64,000 nt of DNA from Phytohabitans houttuyneae (lineage in GTDB: Bacteria > Actinomycetota > Actinomycetes > Mycobacteriales > Micromonosporaceae): contig NZ_BLPF01000003.1 of assembly GCF_011764425.1 (NCBI RefSeq), forward strand, positions 434,001-498,000, given 5' to 3'. The notes under the pieces were generated by a model, which saw only the letters and a program-made list of their open reading frames with translations, had not been told where the DNA came from and made no database searches. A program made the translations under genes and the position numbers. Positions 9,057 to 16,780 of this stretch are shown here, in pieces; positions within the stretch are counted from its first letter, which is position 1, and every line of letters starts with the position of its first letter.

Positions 9057-9459
9057 TTATCGGACGGTGGCGGGGCTGACATTCTTCACGAAGCGGATGG
9101 TGGTGCCGCGCCCGGCGGCCGCGTCCACCTCCACGTGATCGACGAGCTGCGCGATGAGGTACAGGCCGCGTCCGGCCAGTGCGCCGGGGAGGGCTGGACG
9201 GGCGTGCCGGTCGCCGTGAACCCGACGCCTTCGTCGCTGACCTCGACGGTGCAGGTCTCGCCGGTGACCATGAGCGCGACGCCGTAGTCTCCGGCCGTCC
9301 CCGCGTGCCGGATCGCGTTTCCGCACGCCTCGGTGAGCGCGGCGGTGATGTCGTACCGGAAGTCCTCGGACACGCCGGCGGCGCTCAGCGTCCGGTCGAC
9401 GACCCCCGGACGAGCGGCAGGCTGGCGACGTCACGCGGCAGCCGCATGCTCACCGTCAT
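9057..9459 (-). CDS. RsbW-like anti-sigma / serine kinase ATPase (two frameshifts)
   Basis: Joined across frames, the protein reads MTVSMRLPRDVASLPLVRG, then ALTEACGNAIRHAG (N-box), VSDEGVGF (G1) and GRGLYLIAQLVDHVEVD (G2), giving a typical anti-sigma GHKL ATPase of about 134 residues. Two one-base gaps break it, at 9403-9407 and 9186-9189, each fixed by one more G or C. The ATG at 9459 is chosen because AGGGGA lies about eight bases upstream. It precedes rsbR by about 80 bases and could be the anti-sigma factor that the stressosome output controls; no sigma or RsbV gene is adjacent. Confidence 0.78.
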
Positions 9460-9598
9460 GGGAACCATCCCCTGCATCGCGCCCCTCCGTCCACCCCGGC
9501 GGGGCAGACCATGAACGATAGGCGCTTTCGTGTTTGCGTTCTGACCCGCACACCCCACGGGGCCACGACCCGCGTCGCGGCCCCCGTTGAAGCACCGG

Positions 9599-9772
9599 TC
9601 AGGAGCGGAAAGCATCCTTGATCTTTTCGCCCGCCTGCTTGAGGTTCGAGGATGTCTGGTCGGCCTTGCCCTCGGCCTCAAGGTCCTCGTCGTCGGTCGC
9701 TTTGCCGACCTTCTCCTTGGCCTTGCCGCCAAGCTCTTCGGTCTTGTTGTCGATCTTGTCATCCATTCCCAT
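9599..9772 (-). CDS. CsbD family stress protein
   Basis: A 57-residue, highly charged protein with the CsbD signature DKIDNKTEELGGKAKEKVGK followed by a second, similar Lys/Glu-rich half ending IKDAFRS. CsbD proteins belong to general-stress regulons (SigB in Bacillus); molecular function is unknown. The ATG at 9772 has a GAAGGTGG site seven bases upstream. A SigB-like promoter lies at 9827-9853. It is set apart from the DUF3618 operon by a terminator. Confidence 0.88.
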   Translation of the reverse strand: MGMDDKIDNKTEELGGKAKEKVGKATDDEDLEAEGKADQTSSNLKQAGEKIKDAFRS

Positions 9773-9826
9773 GACAACCACCTTCGAACTGTCGGCCGTC
9801 CACCGGGACGGCGGCTCCATATAGCG

Positions 9827-9853
9827 GTACCCGCCGGTTCGGAAACCCAATCC
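9827..9853 (-). promoter_or_regulatory. Putative SigB-type promoter of csbD
   Basis: Read on the minus strand, GGATT (9853-9849), a 16-base spacer and GGGTAC (9832-9827) fit the actinobacterial SigB consensus GNNTT-N14-16-GGGTAY as I recall it. It sits about 55 bases upstream of the csbD start and downstream of a terminator, where a promoter is needed. Confidence 0.5.
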
Positions 9854-9858
9854 GGAGC

Positions 9859-9889
9859 CCACCGGCCGGCTGGGGGAGCCGGCCGGTGG
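9859..9889. terminator. Hairpin terminator after the DUF3618 operon
   Basis: A perfect 13-bp inverted repeat (9859-9871 CCACCGGCCGGCT and 9877-9889) encloses a five-base G loop, directly after the DUF3618 stop. There is no U-tract, as is common in high-GC actinomycetes. Confidence 0.65.
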
Positions 9890-9897
9890 TACGCGGG

Positions 9898-10515
9898 CTA
9901 CGAGCGCATCTGCTCGCGGGCGGTGCGGGTCTCGTCCTTGACGTCGCTGGCCGTGGTCCGCGCCTCGTCCTTGACGGCACCGACCGCGTCCTCGGCGCTC
10001 GTCTTGACCGCCTCGGTCGCCTCGCGCGCCGGTTCGCGGAGGCCGTCGCGCAGGTCCTGCGCCACGCCGCCGACCTCTTCCTTGATCGTGTCGCTGTGGT
10101 CCCGCACAACCTCCTTGACCCGGCTGGCCGCCTCCTGCTCGCGCCGGGTGGCCGGCAGCAGGGACGAGACGAGCCAGCCGACACCGAACGCGATCAGCCC
10201 GGCCGCGATCGGGTTGCCCTCGGCCCGCTGCTTGAGCTGGCGCGGCGCGGCGCTGGCCGCGTCGCCCACGGCGGAAGCCGCGTCGCCGACGGTGGATGCC
10301 GCGGACGACACCCGGTCCGAGGCCATCTCGCCGGCCTGCGACGCGGTGCCCATGACCTTGTCGGTCACCCGGTGCACCGCCTGGCCGACGCGCCGCTTGC
10401 GGTCCTCCACCATCCGTCGCGGGTCGGCCTTGTACGCCAGCGCGTCCACGTCGTCGCTGAGGCTCTCCCGGGTACGGGTGATCTCGTTCCGGATCTGATC
10501 CGGGTCCGTGCTCAT
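9898..10515 (-). CDS. DUF3618 domain-containing protein
   Basis: The 205-residue product begins MSTDPDQIRNEITRTRESLS, the hallmark N-terminus of DUF3618, and continues with long amphipathic helices rich in Ala, Ser and Asp. One hydrophobic helix, AAGLIAFGVGWLVSSLLP (about residues 105-122), probably anchors it, and the C-terminus is apolipoprotein-like charged repeats (VKTSAEDAVGAVKDE). Its start overlaps the stop of the holin-like gene (ATGA). The three-gene set is widespread in actinomycetes and presumed envelope-stress related; exact role unknown. Confidence 0.88.
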   Translation of the reverse strand: MSTDPDQIRNEITRTRESLSDDVDALAYKADPRRMVEDRKRRVGQAVHRVTDKVMGTASQAGEMASDRVSSAASTVGDAASAVGDAASAAPRQLKQRAEGNPIAAGLIAFGVGWLVSSLLPATRREQEAASRVKEVVRDHSDTIKEEVGGVAQDLRDGLREPAREATEAVKTSAEDAVGAVKDEARTTASDVKDETRTAREQMRS

Positions 10516-10919
10516 CGGTAGCCTCCTGGCTCTGGCTTGAGGGCGTCCGGAATCTGCTTGGCGGTCTCGGCGGTACGGGTCAGCCCGTGGACCCGCTGTA
10601 CCTGGGAGCGGGCCACGGCGTACAGGACGGCGGCGGCGACCGCCCACACGACGGCGACGATCAGTGCCGCCCATCCCTCGTCCATGCCGTTGGCCAGCGC
10701 CCACCACAGGGCGAAGGACAGGAACAGCAGGACCATGTGCCCCGCGACCGCGGCGGCTCCGAAGGCACCGGCGGCCCGTCCGGCCTTGCCCGCCTCCTGC
10801 CGCAGCTCGGCCTTGGCGAGGTCCATCTCCTGGCGGACCAAAGTGGACAGATCCTGCGCCACCTCGCCGACCAGCTCGCCGAACGAGCGCTGCGACACGT
10901 CCCGCCTCGGCTCGTTCAC
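10512..10919 (-). CDS. Phage-holin-superfamily (YqjE-like, DUF1469) membrane protein
   Basis: A 135-residue protein with an amphipathic N-terminal region (SFGELVGEVAQDLSTLVRQE), then two hydrophobic helices (about 50-75 and 80-105, GHMVLLFLSFALWWALANGM and AALIVAVVWAVAAAVLYAVA). This is the Phage_holin_3_6/YqjE arrangement found with DUF3618 genes on actinomycete chromosomes, where it is not a lysis gene. A GTG at 10919 is taken as start because upstream sequence belongs to the preceding gene. Its stop overlaps the DUF3618 start. Confidence 0.82.
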   Translation of the reverse strand: MNEPRRDVSQRSFGELVGEVAQDLSTLVRQEMDLAKAELRQEAGKAGRAAGAFGAAAVAGHMVLLFLSFALWWALANGMDEGWAALIVAVVWAVAAAVLYAVARSQVQRVHGLTRTAETAKQIPDALKPEPGGYR

Positions 10920-10936
10920 ATCGGAGGCCGCGGGGT

Positions 10937-11595
10937 TCACGGCCGGCCCCGGTGTACCCGATGGGATCCGCCGGCCGACCCTCGGCGTACCCGATGGGAT
11001 CAGCCGGCGGGATGCCGGTAGCGGGCGGCACAGTGGCGACGCCGACGGCGCCGTTGCCCGCCGGACGGTCGTCACCGGTACCGGTGTCCGCGCTCGCGTC
11101 GGCCGCGAGGCCGCGGGTCAGACGCCCGGCGAGGACGCCGAGCACCGCCGCACCGGCCAGGAAGGCGCCGGGGTGCTGCCGCGCGTACCGCTTGACCTCG
11201 TCGAGCACGGCGCCGGGTTCGCGGCCCTCCAGCCACCCGGCGAACTGGTCGATCGTTCCCGACGCGCGGCGGGCCAGCTCGGTGGCCGGGCCCGACCCGC
11301 CACCCTCGTCCGCCATCGCGCGCAGCTCGCCGCTGACCGAACGCAGCCCGCCGGCCGCCCGGCGCTGCTGGCCGCCGACCTGGCCGCGGACCTCGTCGCG
11401 GGCCACGCCGTACAGCTCGCGGGCGCGTTCGCCCGCCTCCCCGGCGACCTGCCGGCCCTGCTCGGCGGCCGTCCGCAGCACCTGCCCGCCGCCCTCGGCG
11501 GCCGTGTGCCCGACGTTAGCGGCCTGTTCCTTCGCCACCCGTGCGGTCGACTCCTGGTCGCCCGAGGGTGAACGAGACATAGCGATGTCCGTCAT
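10937..11595 (-). CDS. Hypothetical protein of DUF3618/holin operon, frameshifted at the 3' end
   Basis: About 218 residues, mostly Ala/Gly/Gln-rich helices (AANVGHTAAEGGGQVLRTAA), then one hydrophobic helix GAFLAGAAVLGVLAGRLTRG. Near the C-terminus PADPIGY occurs twice in succession. As sequenced, the frame has no stop and runs on out of frame past the holin-like gene into DUF3618. Adding one base at the C-run 10947-10950 gives GYTGGRP and a TGA at 10937, just before the holin GTG, which makes a normal three-gene operon. Function unknown; probably membrane-anchored. Start could be 11595 or the ATG at 11580. Confidence 0.7.
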
Positions 11596-11798
11596 CTCGT
11601 GTTGCCCCTAACCTGAGGGATTGCTTGCTGGGGCCCGGTGGCTACCCGCCGCCGGGCCATCCATTCACGCCGGTCGTGCCGTTTTCCGCGCGGCCGCGTC
11701 CGGTGGTTTCCGGCGGCTCATCCAGGGCATCTGGCGTCAGGAAGATTTCGATTGCCGTCACTGATGCGGGGGCCAGGGACGGGTAAGGAGTTGAGGGC

Positions 11799-12215
11799 AT
11801 GACCACGGCACGAGAAATCATGACGGCGGGCGCGGAGTGCGTCGGCGAGAACGACACCGTGCGCGAGGCCGCCCGGAGGATGGCGGATCTCGGCGTTGGC
11901 GCGCTGCCGATCTGCGGCGAGGACAACCGGCTCAAAGGCATGCTGACCGACCGGGACATCGTGCTGAAGGTGCTCGCCGCGGGTGACGACGCCGACAGCG
12001 TCACCGCCGGGGCGCTCGCGCAGGGCAAGCCGGTGACGATCGGTGCCGACGACGAGGCGGACGAGATCCTCCGGACGATGGGCCAGCACCAGGTCCGGCG
12101 GCTGCCGGTCATCGACGGCCACGACCTGGTCGGCATCGTCGCGCTCGCGGACGTCGCGCGGGCGCTGCCGGACCGCCCGGTCGGTGCGGTGCTGGACGCG
12201 ATCAGCGAGCGGTAG
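11799..12215 (+). CDS. CBS domain-containing protein
   Basis: The 138-residue protein is a tandem CBS pair (Bateman module) and nothing else. The first CBS starts TAREIMTAGAECVGENDTVR and ends MLTDRDIVLKVLA; the second starts KPVTIGADDEADEIL and ends RRLPVIDGHDLVGIVALAD. Such stand-alone proteins (Hrp1-like in mycobacteria) bind adenosyl nucleotides and respond to hypoxia or stress. The ATG at 11799 follows AAGGAG. Its neighbours (CsbD, DUF3618, stressosome) fit a stress role. Confidence 0.9.
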   Translation: MTTAREIMTAGAECVGENDTVREAARRMADLGVGALPICGEDNRLKGMLTDRDIVLKVLAAGDDADSVTAGALAQGKPVTIGADDEADEILRTMGQHQVRRLPVIDGHDLVGIVALADVARALPDRPVGAVLDAISER

Positions 12216-12238
12216 CCCGGCCCGCGCGGTCGAGGTGG

Positions 12239-12267
12239 GTCACGCCCGTGGTGAACGCGGGCGTGAC
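12239..12267. terminator. Bidirectional terminator between CBS gene and ECF sigma gene
   Basis: A perfect 10-bp inverted repeat (12239-12248 GTCACGCCCG, 12258-12267) with a nine-base loop lies between these convergent genes and overlaps the last codons of the sigma gene. Confidence 0.6.
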
Positions 12268-12758
12268 GCCTCCTCGGCCCTCGACGACCTGCCGTCCATG
12301 TGGCGCCGCGCCCGTACCGCGAGCTGGCGGCAGTCCGCTTCGGACCTGCCGACCGCCGTGGCGATCTCGGCGAACCCGGCGCCGAACACGTCGCGCAGCA
12401 CGAACACCGCCCGCTCGGCCGGGCTGAGCTGCTCCAGCAGCACCATCGCCGCCATCGACAGCGAGTCGGCGAGGTTGGCCGACCGGGCCGGGTCCGCGTA
12501 CGGGTCGGTGAGCAGCGACCGCGGCGCGGCGGCGTACCGCTCCCGCTGCACCCGCTCGGACTCCAGGGCGTCGATCGAGACCCGGGTGACCACAGCGGAC
12601 AGGAGCGCCTGAACGGACTTGGGCTCCTGCGGGGACGACTCGAACCGCTGCCAGGCCTCCTCGACGGCGTCCTCAGCTTCGGCCACGCTCCCGAGGATCC
12701 GGTAGGCGATGGCGAACATGAGTGGCCGCAGCTGCTCGAACTCCTCGTCCCGCGTCAC
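12240..12758 (-). CDS. ECF sigma factor, SigJ/ECF41-like but without the C-terminal SnoaL domain
   Basis: Sigma region 2 is PLMFAIAYRILGSVAEAEDA and region 4 is LLEQLSPAERAVFVLRDVFG followed by FAEIATAVGRSEADCRQLAV, the pattern of SigJ-type (ECF41) factors. Those normally continue into a SnoaL-like domain that regulates activity and reach about 300 residues; this one stops about 20 residues after region 4 (RRHMDGRSSRAEEASRPRSP). The GTG at 12758 is preferred because GAGGAG is seven bases upstream; an ATG at 12794 is also in frame. Truncation could make it constitutively active or poorly active. Confidence 0.8.
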   Translation of the reverse strand: MTRDEEFEQLRPLMFAIAYRILGSVAEAEDAVEEAWQRFESSPQEPKSVQALLSAVVTRVSIDALESERVQRERYAAAPRSLLTDPYADPARSANLADSLSMAAMVLLEQLSPAERAVFVLRDVFGAGFAEIATAVGRSEADCRQLAVRARRHMDGRSSRAEEASRPRSPRA

Positions 12759-12994
12759 GCTCACACTCCTCGTCCGGTAATAGCGGTTCGTCACCGAGAC
12801 GATTCAGCGGTGCTCACTGTGACATGTGAATCGGCTTCGCAGATGACGAGCATCTATGATTCTGCGCATGTCGGTCGAGTTCGGGGCGGCATTGACGGGT
12901 TCGCTGGCGTGGCGCGGTGCCCCGTCGGAGCGGGCAGATGTTGCCGAGCGTGAGCATGCGGAGCTGCGCAAACCCGCATCCGCGCAGGTTGACG

Positions 12995-13408
12995 CTAGGT
13001 ACCGGTGGGCGGGATGCGGGCCGAGATCCGCTCCCTGGCCCGCGGGCACTCCTCGAAGCTGAGCGGGCACTCCAGCGCCTCCTCGATCAGGTCCTTGGCC
13101 GCCTGCGCGCGGGCGATGCGCTGGTCAAGCTCCGCGACGTGCCGGCGCAACAGGTCCGCCCGGTCCATCGGGTCGCCCGTGGCGAGCACCACGCTCAGCT
13201 CGCGCAGGCCGATGCCCGCCTCCTTGCCCATCAGGACCACCGCGACCCGCATCAGGTCGGCCTTGCCGTACCGGCGCTGCCCGCCCGCGGCCCGACCCGG
13301 CGCCAGCAGCCCCATGCTCTCCCAGTGGCGCAGCACGTGGGTGGCCAGCCCGAACCGGTCGGCCAGCTCTCCGATGGTCAGCTCGTCGTCGACGGCGCTT
13401 GACTTCAT
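12995..13408 (-). CDS. MerR family transcriptional regulator
   Basis: The winged helix-turn-helix TIGELADRFGLATHVLRHWE and the following MGLLAPGRAAGGQRRYGKAD are typical of MerR proteins. A long helix and a C-terminal effector region follow, with two cysteines in EALECPLSFEECPRARE that might bind metal or sense redox state. The product is about 137 residues from the ATG at 13408; further in-frame ATGs extend to 13444. It diverges from the siderophore-interacting protein gene with only a few dozen bases between them, so it probably controls that gene. Confidence 0.85.
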   Translation of the reverse strand: MKSSAVDDELTIGELADRFGLATHVLRHWESMGLLAPGRAAGGQRRYGKADLMRVAVVLMGKEAGIGLRELSVVLATGDPMDRADLLRRHVAELDQRIARAQAAKDLIEEALECPLSFEECPRARERISARIPPTGT

Positions 13409-13471
13409 GCGCACATTAACCATCATCATGTCGGCCATGAGCAATCAGGACCGACCGGCGGCGGGCGTGCG

Positions 13472-14227
13472 ATGAGCACCGCGCCCGCGGCGCGCGTACC
13501 CCGTGTGCTGGACCGCTTCCTGCTGACCGGCACCGTCGAGGCCGTCGAGCAGCTCACCCGCGGCGCGCGCCGCATCCGCGTCACCGGCCCGTCGCTGCGC
13601 GACCTGCAGTGGGCCGCCGGCCAGCACATCCGGGTGCTGGTCGGCGACCTGCGCGCGCCGTCCAACTGGATGCGCGGGCTGCGCGACACCCTGCGCACGT
13701 ACACGGTCTGGGACTACGACGCCGCCGGCCACCTGGAGCTGTGCATCGTGGACCATCCCGAACCCGGCCCGGGCGCGCGCTGGTCCGCGAGCGTCCATAT
13801 CGGACAGCGCGTCTCGTTCACGCGCCCCGAGGGCCGGCTGGTCGTCCAGCGGGACGCGCCCTACCACCTGTTCGTGGGGGAGGAGACCGCGACGGTGGCG
13901 TTCGGTGCCATGCTCCGCGCCCTGCCACCCGCCGCGCGCGTGCATGCTGTGCTCGAGCTGGACACGCCGCAGGACCGGCTGCCGCTGCCCCGCGCCGGCG
14001 AGCTGACCTGGGTGCACCGGGACGGCGCCGCACCGGACGAGGGCGGGCTGCTGCTGGAGGCGCTGCGGTCGCTGCGGCTGCCGGACGAGCCGGGCGTCGC
14101 GTACATCGCCGGCGAGGCACGCGCCTGCCAGGCCGTGCGCCGCCACCTCACCCAGGAGCGCGGCTGGCCCCGGCGCGCCACGATCGTCAAGCCGTTCTGG
14201 ACCCCCGGCAAGCGCGGCCTGGACTAG
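13472..14227 (+). CDS. Siderophore-interacting protein (FAD-dependent ferric-siderophore reductase)
   Basis: The 251-residue cytoplasmic protein has an N-terminal FAD-binding barrel with RTYTVWDYD (the R-x-Y-T/S flavin motif) and a C-terminal SIP domain with HLFVGEETATVAFGAMLRAL, YIAGEARACQAVRRHL and the terminal VKPFWTPGKRG signature. It reduces siderophore-bound ferric iron using NAD(P)H. No siderophore transporter or synthesis gene is nearby, so the link to iron is by family only. The divergent MerR regulator is the likely controller. Confidence 0.9.
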   Translation: MSTAPAARVPRVLDRFLLTGTVEAVEQLTRGARRIRVTGPSLRDLQWAAGQHIRVLVGDLRAPSNWMRGLRDTLRTYTVWDYDAAGHLELCIVDHPEPGPGARWSASVHIGQRVSFTRPEGRLVVQRDAPYHLFVGEETATVAFGAMLRALPPAARVHAVLELDTPQDRLPLPRAGELTWVHRDGAAPDEGGLLLEALRSLRLPDEPGVAYIAGEARACQAVRRHLTQERGWPRRATIVKPFWTPGKRGLD

Positions 14228-14234
14228 CTGTAGC

Positions 14235-14280
14235 GCGGTTGATCAGGGACTTCGTGCCCACCAGGTCCCTGATCAACCGC
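14235..14280. terminator. Strong bidirectional hairpin terminator
   Basis: A perfect 16-bp inverted repeat (14235-14250 GCGGTTGATCAGGGAC and 14265-14280) with a 14-base loop lies between the convergent siderophore-interacting protein and hydrolase genes. The right arm covers the last codons of the hydrolase gene. Confidence 0.75.
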
Positions 14281-15073
14281 GGTGGTCAGCCGGCCCGGTG
14301 AGGGTGAGGTCGGCCTCGATGGCGTAGTGGTCGGACAGGTAGGCCTCGCGGGCGTCCGGCAGGCGTACCGGGTCCTGGAAGGCGAGGCGGGCGTCCCCGG
14401 TCAGGGCGCGGCTCGGGGTGGAGCGGAGGTAGATCTGGTCCAGCGCCGGGGGCTTCGGGAACCGCGCGGTGGGGCGGAAGGTCGGGCTCGAGTCGCCGGA
14501 CAGCAGGTCGTCGAGGCCGGCCGCCGCGCGGAACGCGGTCAGGGTCGGGGAGTGGCGCGGGACGTTGAAGTCGCCGGCGACCACGACCGGCAGTGCCGGG
14601 TCGATCGCCGCGACCAGCGCGGCCAGGGTCTGCAGCTCGGCCTCGGCGATCCGGGTGTACCGGTTGCCCGCCGTCCAGTCGTCGTCGCGGTTGGCCGACA
14701 GGTGCGTGTTGACCACTGCCAGGTCGCCGCCGGGCGTACGCACGACGGCGACCTGGGCGCCCTTGCGCATCAGCAGTTCGGTCCGGGCCGGCCCGGTCAC
14801 CGGGTACCGCGTGAAGTGGTGGCGGACCAGCGGCCACCGCGACAGCATCATCAGCCCACCCCGCAGCAGCGCGAAGCCGCCGGCGGCGCGGAAGCCGTAG
14901 CTGGGCGTGCGCCGGCCCAGCAGCCGGGCGCTGCCCCGGTGCAGGATCTCCTGCAGGCAGACGACGTCGTACTCCGCCTCCTGCAGGATCCCGGCCAAGG
15001 CCCGCAGGCGCGGGCGGACGTCGCCGCGGATGAGCGCGTTGAAGGTGAGCAGCCGGATACCTGTCACCGGCAC
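14273..15073 (-). CDS. Endonuclease/exonuclease/phosphatase (EEP) family protein
   Basis: A 266-residue protein with the EEP fold markers in order: IRLLTFNALIRGDVR, DVVCLQEIL (metal-binding Glu), VVNTHLSANRDDDW, VVVAGDFNVPRHSP and the C-terminal YLSDHYAIEADL (SDH motif). Members include DNases, sphingomyelinases and inositol phosphatases; the sequence alone does not decide the substrate. No clear signal peptide is present, so it is probably cytoplasmic. Start ATG at 15073. Confidence 0.85.
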   Translation of the reverse strand: MPVTGIRLLTFNALIRGDVRPRLRALAGILQEAEYDVVCLQEILHRGSARLLGRRTPSYGFRAAGGFALLRGGLMMLSRWPLVRHHFTRYPVTGPARTELLMRKGAQVAVVRTPGGDLAVVNTHLSANRDDDWTAGNRYTRIAEAELQTLAALVAAIDPALPVVVAGDFNVPRHSPTLTAFRAAAGLDDLLSGDSSPTFRPTARFPKPPALDQIYLRSTPSRALTGDARLAFQDPVRLPDAREAYLSDHYAIEADLTLTGPADHRG

Positions 15074-15108
15074 ATTGCATCACCCGCGGCGGTCCGGAGC
15101 CGTCCCGG

Positions 15109-15498
15109 TCAGTCGGCCGAGGTGAAGGTCAGGGCATACCCGCCGTACACCGGGCAGGTGCCCTGCGCGGTGATCGGCCCCTCGGGAAGGTGGCGGATCT
15201 CCACGAACCCGCCGGAGCAGGCCACCCACAGCGTCGTGTCCGGCTTGCGGATGATGCAGTCCAGGCGGATCTGGCGGTTGATCCGGGTGGCCGCGCAGCT
15301 GCCGCGGTCCGGCTCGTGCGGCGGCGGCAGGATCAGCGCGGCCGTCGCCGGCTGGGTCCAGCTGACCTTCGTGGTGGTGGCGCCGGCCGTGGACGGCGCG
15401 GCGGCCGCGGTGCCGGCCCACGCGAACCCGAACGCGGCGGCCGCGACGAGTACGAACAGCGTCCGGACGATGCGGAGTCGGTGCGTGCGAGGTGTCAT
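15109..15498 (-). CDS. Secreted hypothetical protein
   Basis: The 129-residue protein starts MTPRTHRLRIVRTLFVLVAA, a Sec signal peptide with cleavage probably after AGTAAAA. The mature part of about 95 residues has four cysteines (GSCAATRINR, LDCIIRK, VACSGGF, GTCPVYGG), likely two disulfides. GGGGAGGAA lies before the ATG at 15498, fixing the start. No family recognised; an extracellular or envelope protein. Confidence 0.7.
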   Translation of the reverse strand: MTPRTHRLRIVRTLFVLVAAAAFGFAWAGTAAAAPSTAGATTTKVSWTQPATAALILPPPHEPDRGSCAATRINRQIRLDCIIRKPDTTLWVACSGGFVEIRHLPEGPITAQGTCPVYGGYALTFTSAD

Positions 15499-15695
15499 CG
15501 GTTCCTCCCCAGGACTTGTGCGCGGCGCGGAAGCGACCGCACACATAGGGTGGCAAGACCGACTCGACAACAAATAGACAGAAACTAATGCGATACTCGA
15601 AAAGCTGCGTAAATACGCATCGACCGACGTCATGGGCGGTGACGCCGGGGCCATGGCCTGCCCTTCGCCCGCCCCCGGCCCCTACAATGAGTCCC

Positions 15696-16250
15696 ATGAG
15701 CGCTGAGGCCGTCGGCACGCACATGCCCGCCGTCGTGACGCTCCAAGATCTGGCCGCGATGAACGCTGCCGACGCGAATGGTCATCGCTACGAAACCAGT
15801 CCTGAAGGGGTCCTGTCGGTCATGCCACCACCCGACTCCGAGCATGCGATGATCGCCAGTCGTCTGTTCGCGTGGCTCATCATGGCGGGCTGGCCGGCGG
15901 AACAGGTGCTTCAGGCGGCAGGCGTCAGGATCCCTGGGCCTGACGGCGACGGCGGCCGGATTCCCGATGTCAGCGTCTGGAGAAAGCCGCCGCCCAGAGG
16001 CGTCTGGTCCGCCGTGGCAGACATCGTGCTGGTGATCGAGATCGTCTCGCCAGGCTCGGAGGCCATGGACTCGGTGACGAAGGTCCGTGAGTACGCCTCC
16101 GCAGGCATCCCGCAGTACTGGGTGGTTGACCGGGACGGCGCCCAGACGGTCACCCTGCATCGTCTTGCCCCGCATGGCGCCTACGAGGAGAAGGCGAGGA
16201 TGCCCATGGCTTGGCTGCTGCAGACCTCGCCATCGGACCACATCGACTAA
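15696..16250 (+). CDS. Uma2 family endonuclease (DUF820)
   Basis: The 184-residue protein shows the Uma2 restriction-like PD-(D/E)xK core: HRYETSPEGVLSVMPPPDSE, then RIPDVSVW (metal-binding Asp), VIEIVSPGSEAMD (Glu) and KVREYASAGIPQYWVVD (Lys). Uma2 genes are abundant in cyanobacteria and actinomycetes, often solitary, and their role is unproven. The start is set at the ATG at 15696; another ATG lies three codons upstream. Confidence 0.85.
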   Translation: MSAEAVGTHMPAVVTLQDLAAMNAADANGHRYETSPEGVLSVMPPPDSEHAMIASRLFAWLIMAGWPAEQVLQAAGVRIPGPDGDGGRIPDVSVWRKPPPRGVWSAVADIVLVIEIVSPGSEAMDSVTKVREYASAGIPQYWVVDRDGAQTVTLHRLAPHGAYEEKARMPMAWLLQTSPSDHID

Positions 16251-16273
16251 CCGCGGGTCAGACGAGGCGCGCT

Positions 16274-16765
16274 CTAGGCGGAGTGGCCGGCTTCCAGGTC
16301 GTGGACCGACGAAAACATCAGGGCCGGCTCCGGCTGGCCCTCCTCCTGGATCGGGGCGAGCAGAAACCCGGTGTGGTCGCCGAGGTTGACCCGCTCCAGC
16401 ACGCTGCCGACCAGCCGGCGCGGGCAGTCGTCCAGCAGCGGTGTCCCGTGCGGGCCGGGCGTCCACGCGCAGCGCGCGAACTTGTCGATCTCGTCACCGG
16501 TCTGCTCGCCGAACAGCGCCGCCAGCTCGTGCTGCCCCGGGCTCAGCGCGTGCACCGCGAGCATCTGGCTGGCGGCGGCCACCCCGTGCGTGTGGTTGGC
16601 CTGCGACAGGCAGACGAGGAAGCGGAACGGCCTGATGCTGCACTGCGTGGCGAAGCCGACCAGGCATCCGGACCGCTCCCCGGTGCGCGGGTCGGCGGCG
16701 GTCACGACGAACATCGGGTAGTCGAAACCCGCGACGAACTCGGTCACTCCGCCACGTTGCCACAT
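16274..16765 (-). CDS. Flavin reductase family protein
   Basis: A 163-residue FMN-binding split-barrel protein of the flavin-reductase-like family: FVVTAADPRTGERSGCLVGF, FLVCLSQANHT and the C-terminal GDHTGFLLAPI are characteristic. It would supply reduced flavin to a monooxygenase or act as an FMN-binding oxidoreductase. It lies 15 bases after the Gfo/Idh/MocA gene and may be the last gene of the leftward catabolic operon. Start either ATG 16765 or GTG 16747. Confidence 0.82.
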   Translation of the reverse strand: MWQRGGVTEFVAGFDYPMFVVTAADPRTGERSGCLVGFATQCSIRPFRFLVCLSQANHTHGVAAASQMLAVHALSPGQHELAALFGEQTGDEIDKFARCAWTPGPHGTPLLDDCPRRLVGSVLERVNLGDHTGFLLAPIQEEGQPEPALMFSSVHDLEAGHSA

Positions 16766-16780
16766 CCGCCGCGAAACCGC

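Noticed and set aside
10512-10919. Holin-like gene as evidence of a prophage
   Set aside because: The YqjE/holin-like and DUF3618 genes form a common chromosomal actinomycete set, and no phage structural, integrase or lysis gene is near.
12856-13062. Plus-strand frame of 68 codons
   Set aside because: It runs antisense into the MerR gene and has no protein-like composition or ribosome-binding site.
13399-13429. TTGACT with a weak -10 as promoter for the siderophore-interacting protein gene
   Set aside because: The -35-like hexamer lies within the first MerR codons and no -10 of reasonable quality is found at 17-19 bases.
13437-13475. 12-codon leader frame overlapping the siderophore-interacting protein start by ATGA
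   Set aside because: It has no ribosome-binding site and lies over the MerR 5' region; too short to distinguish from chance, though translational coupling is possible.
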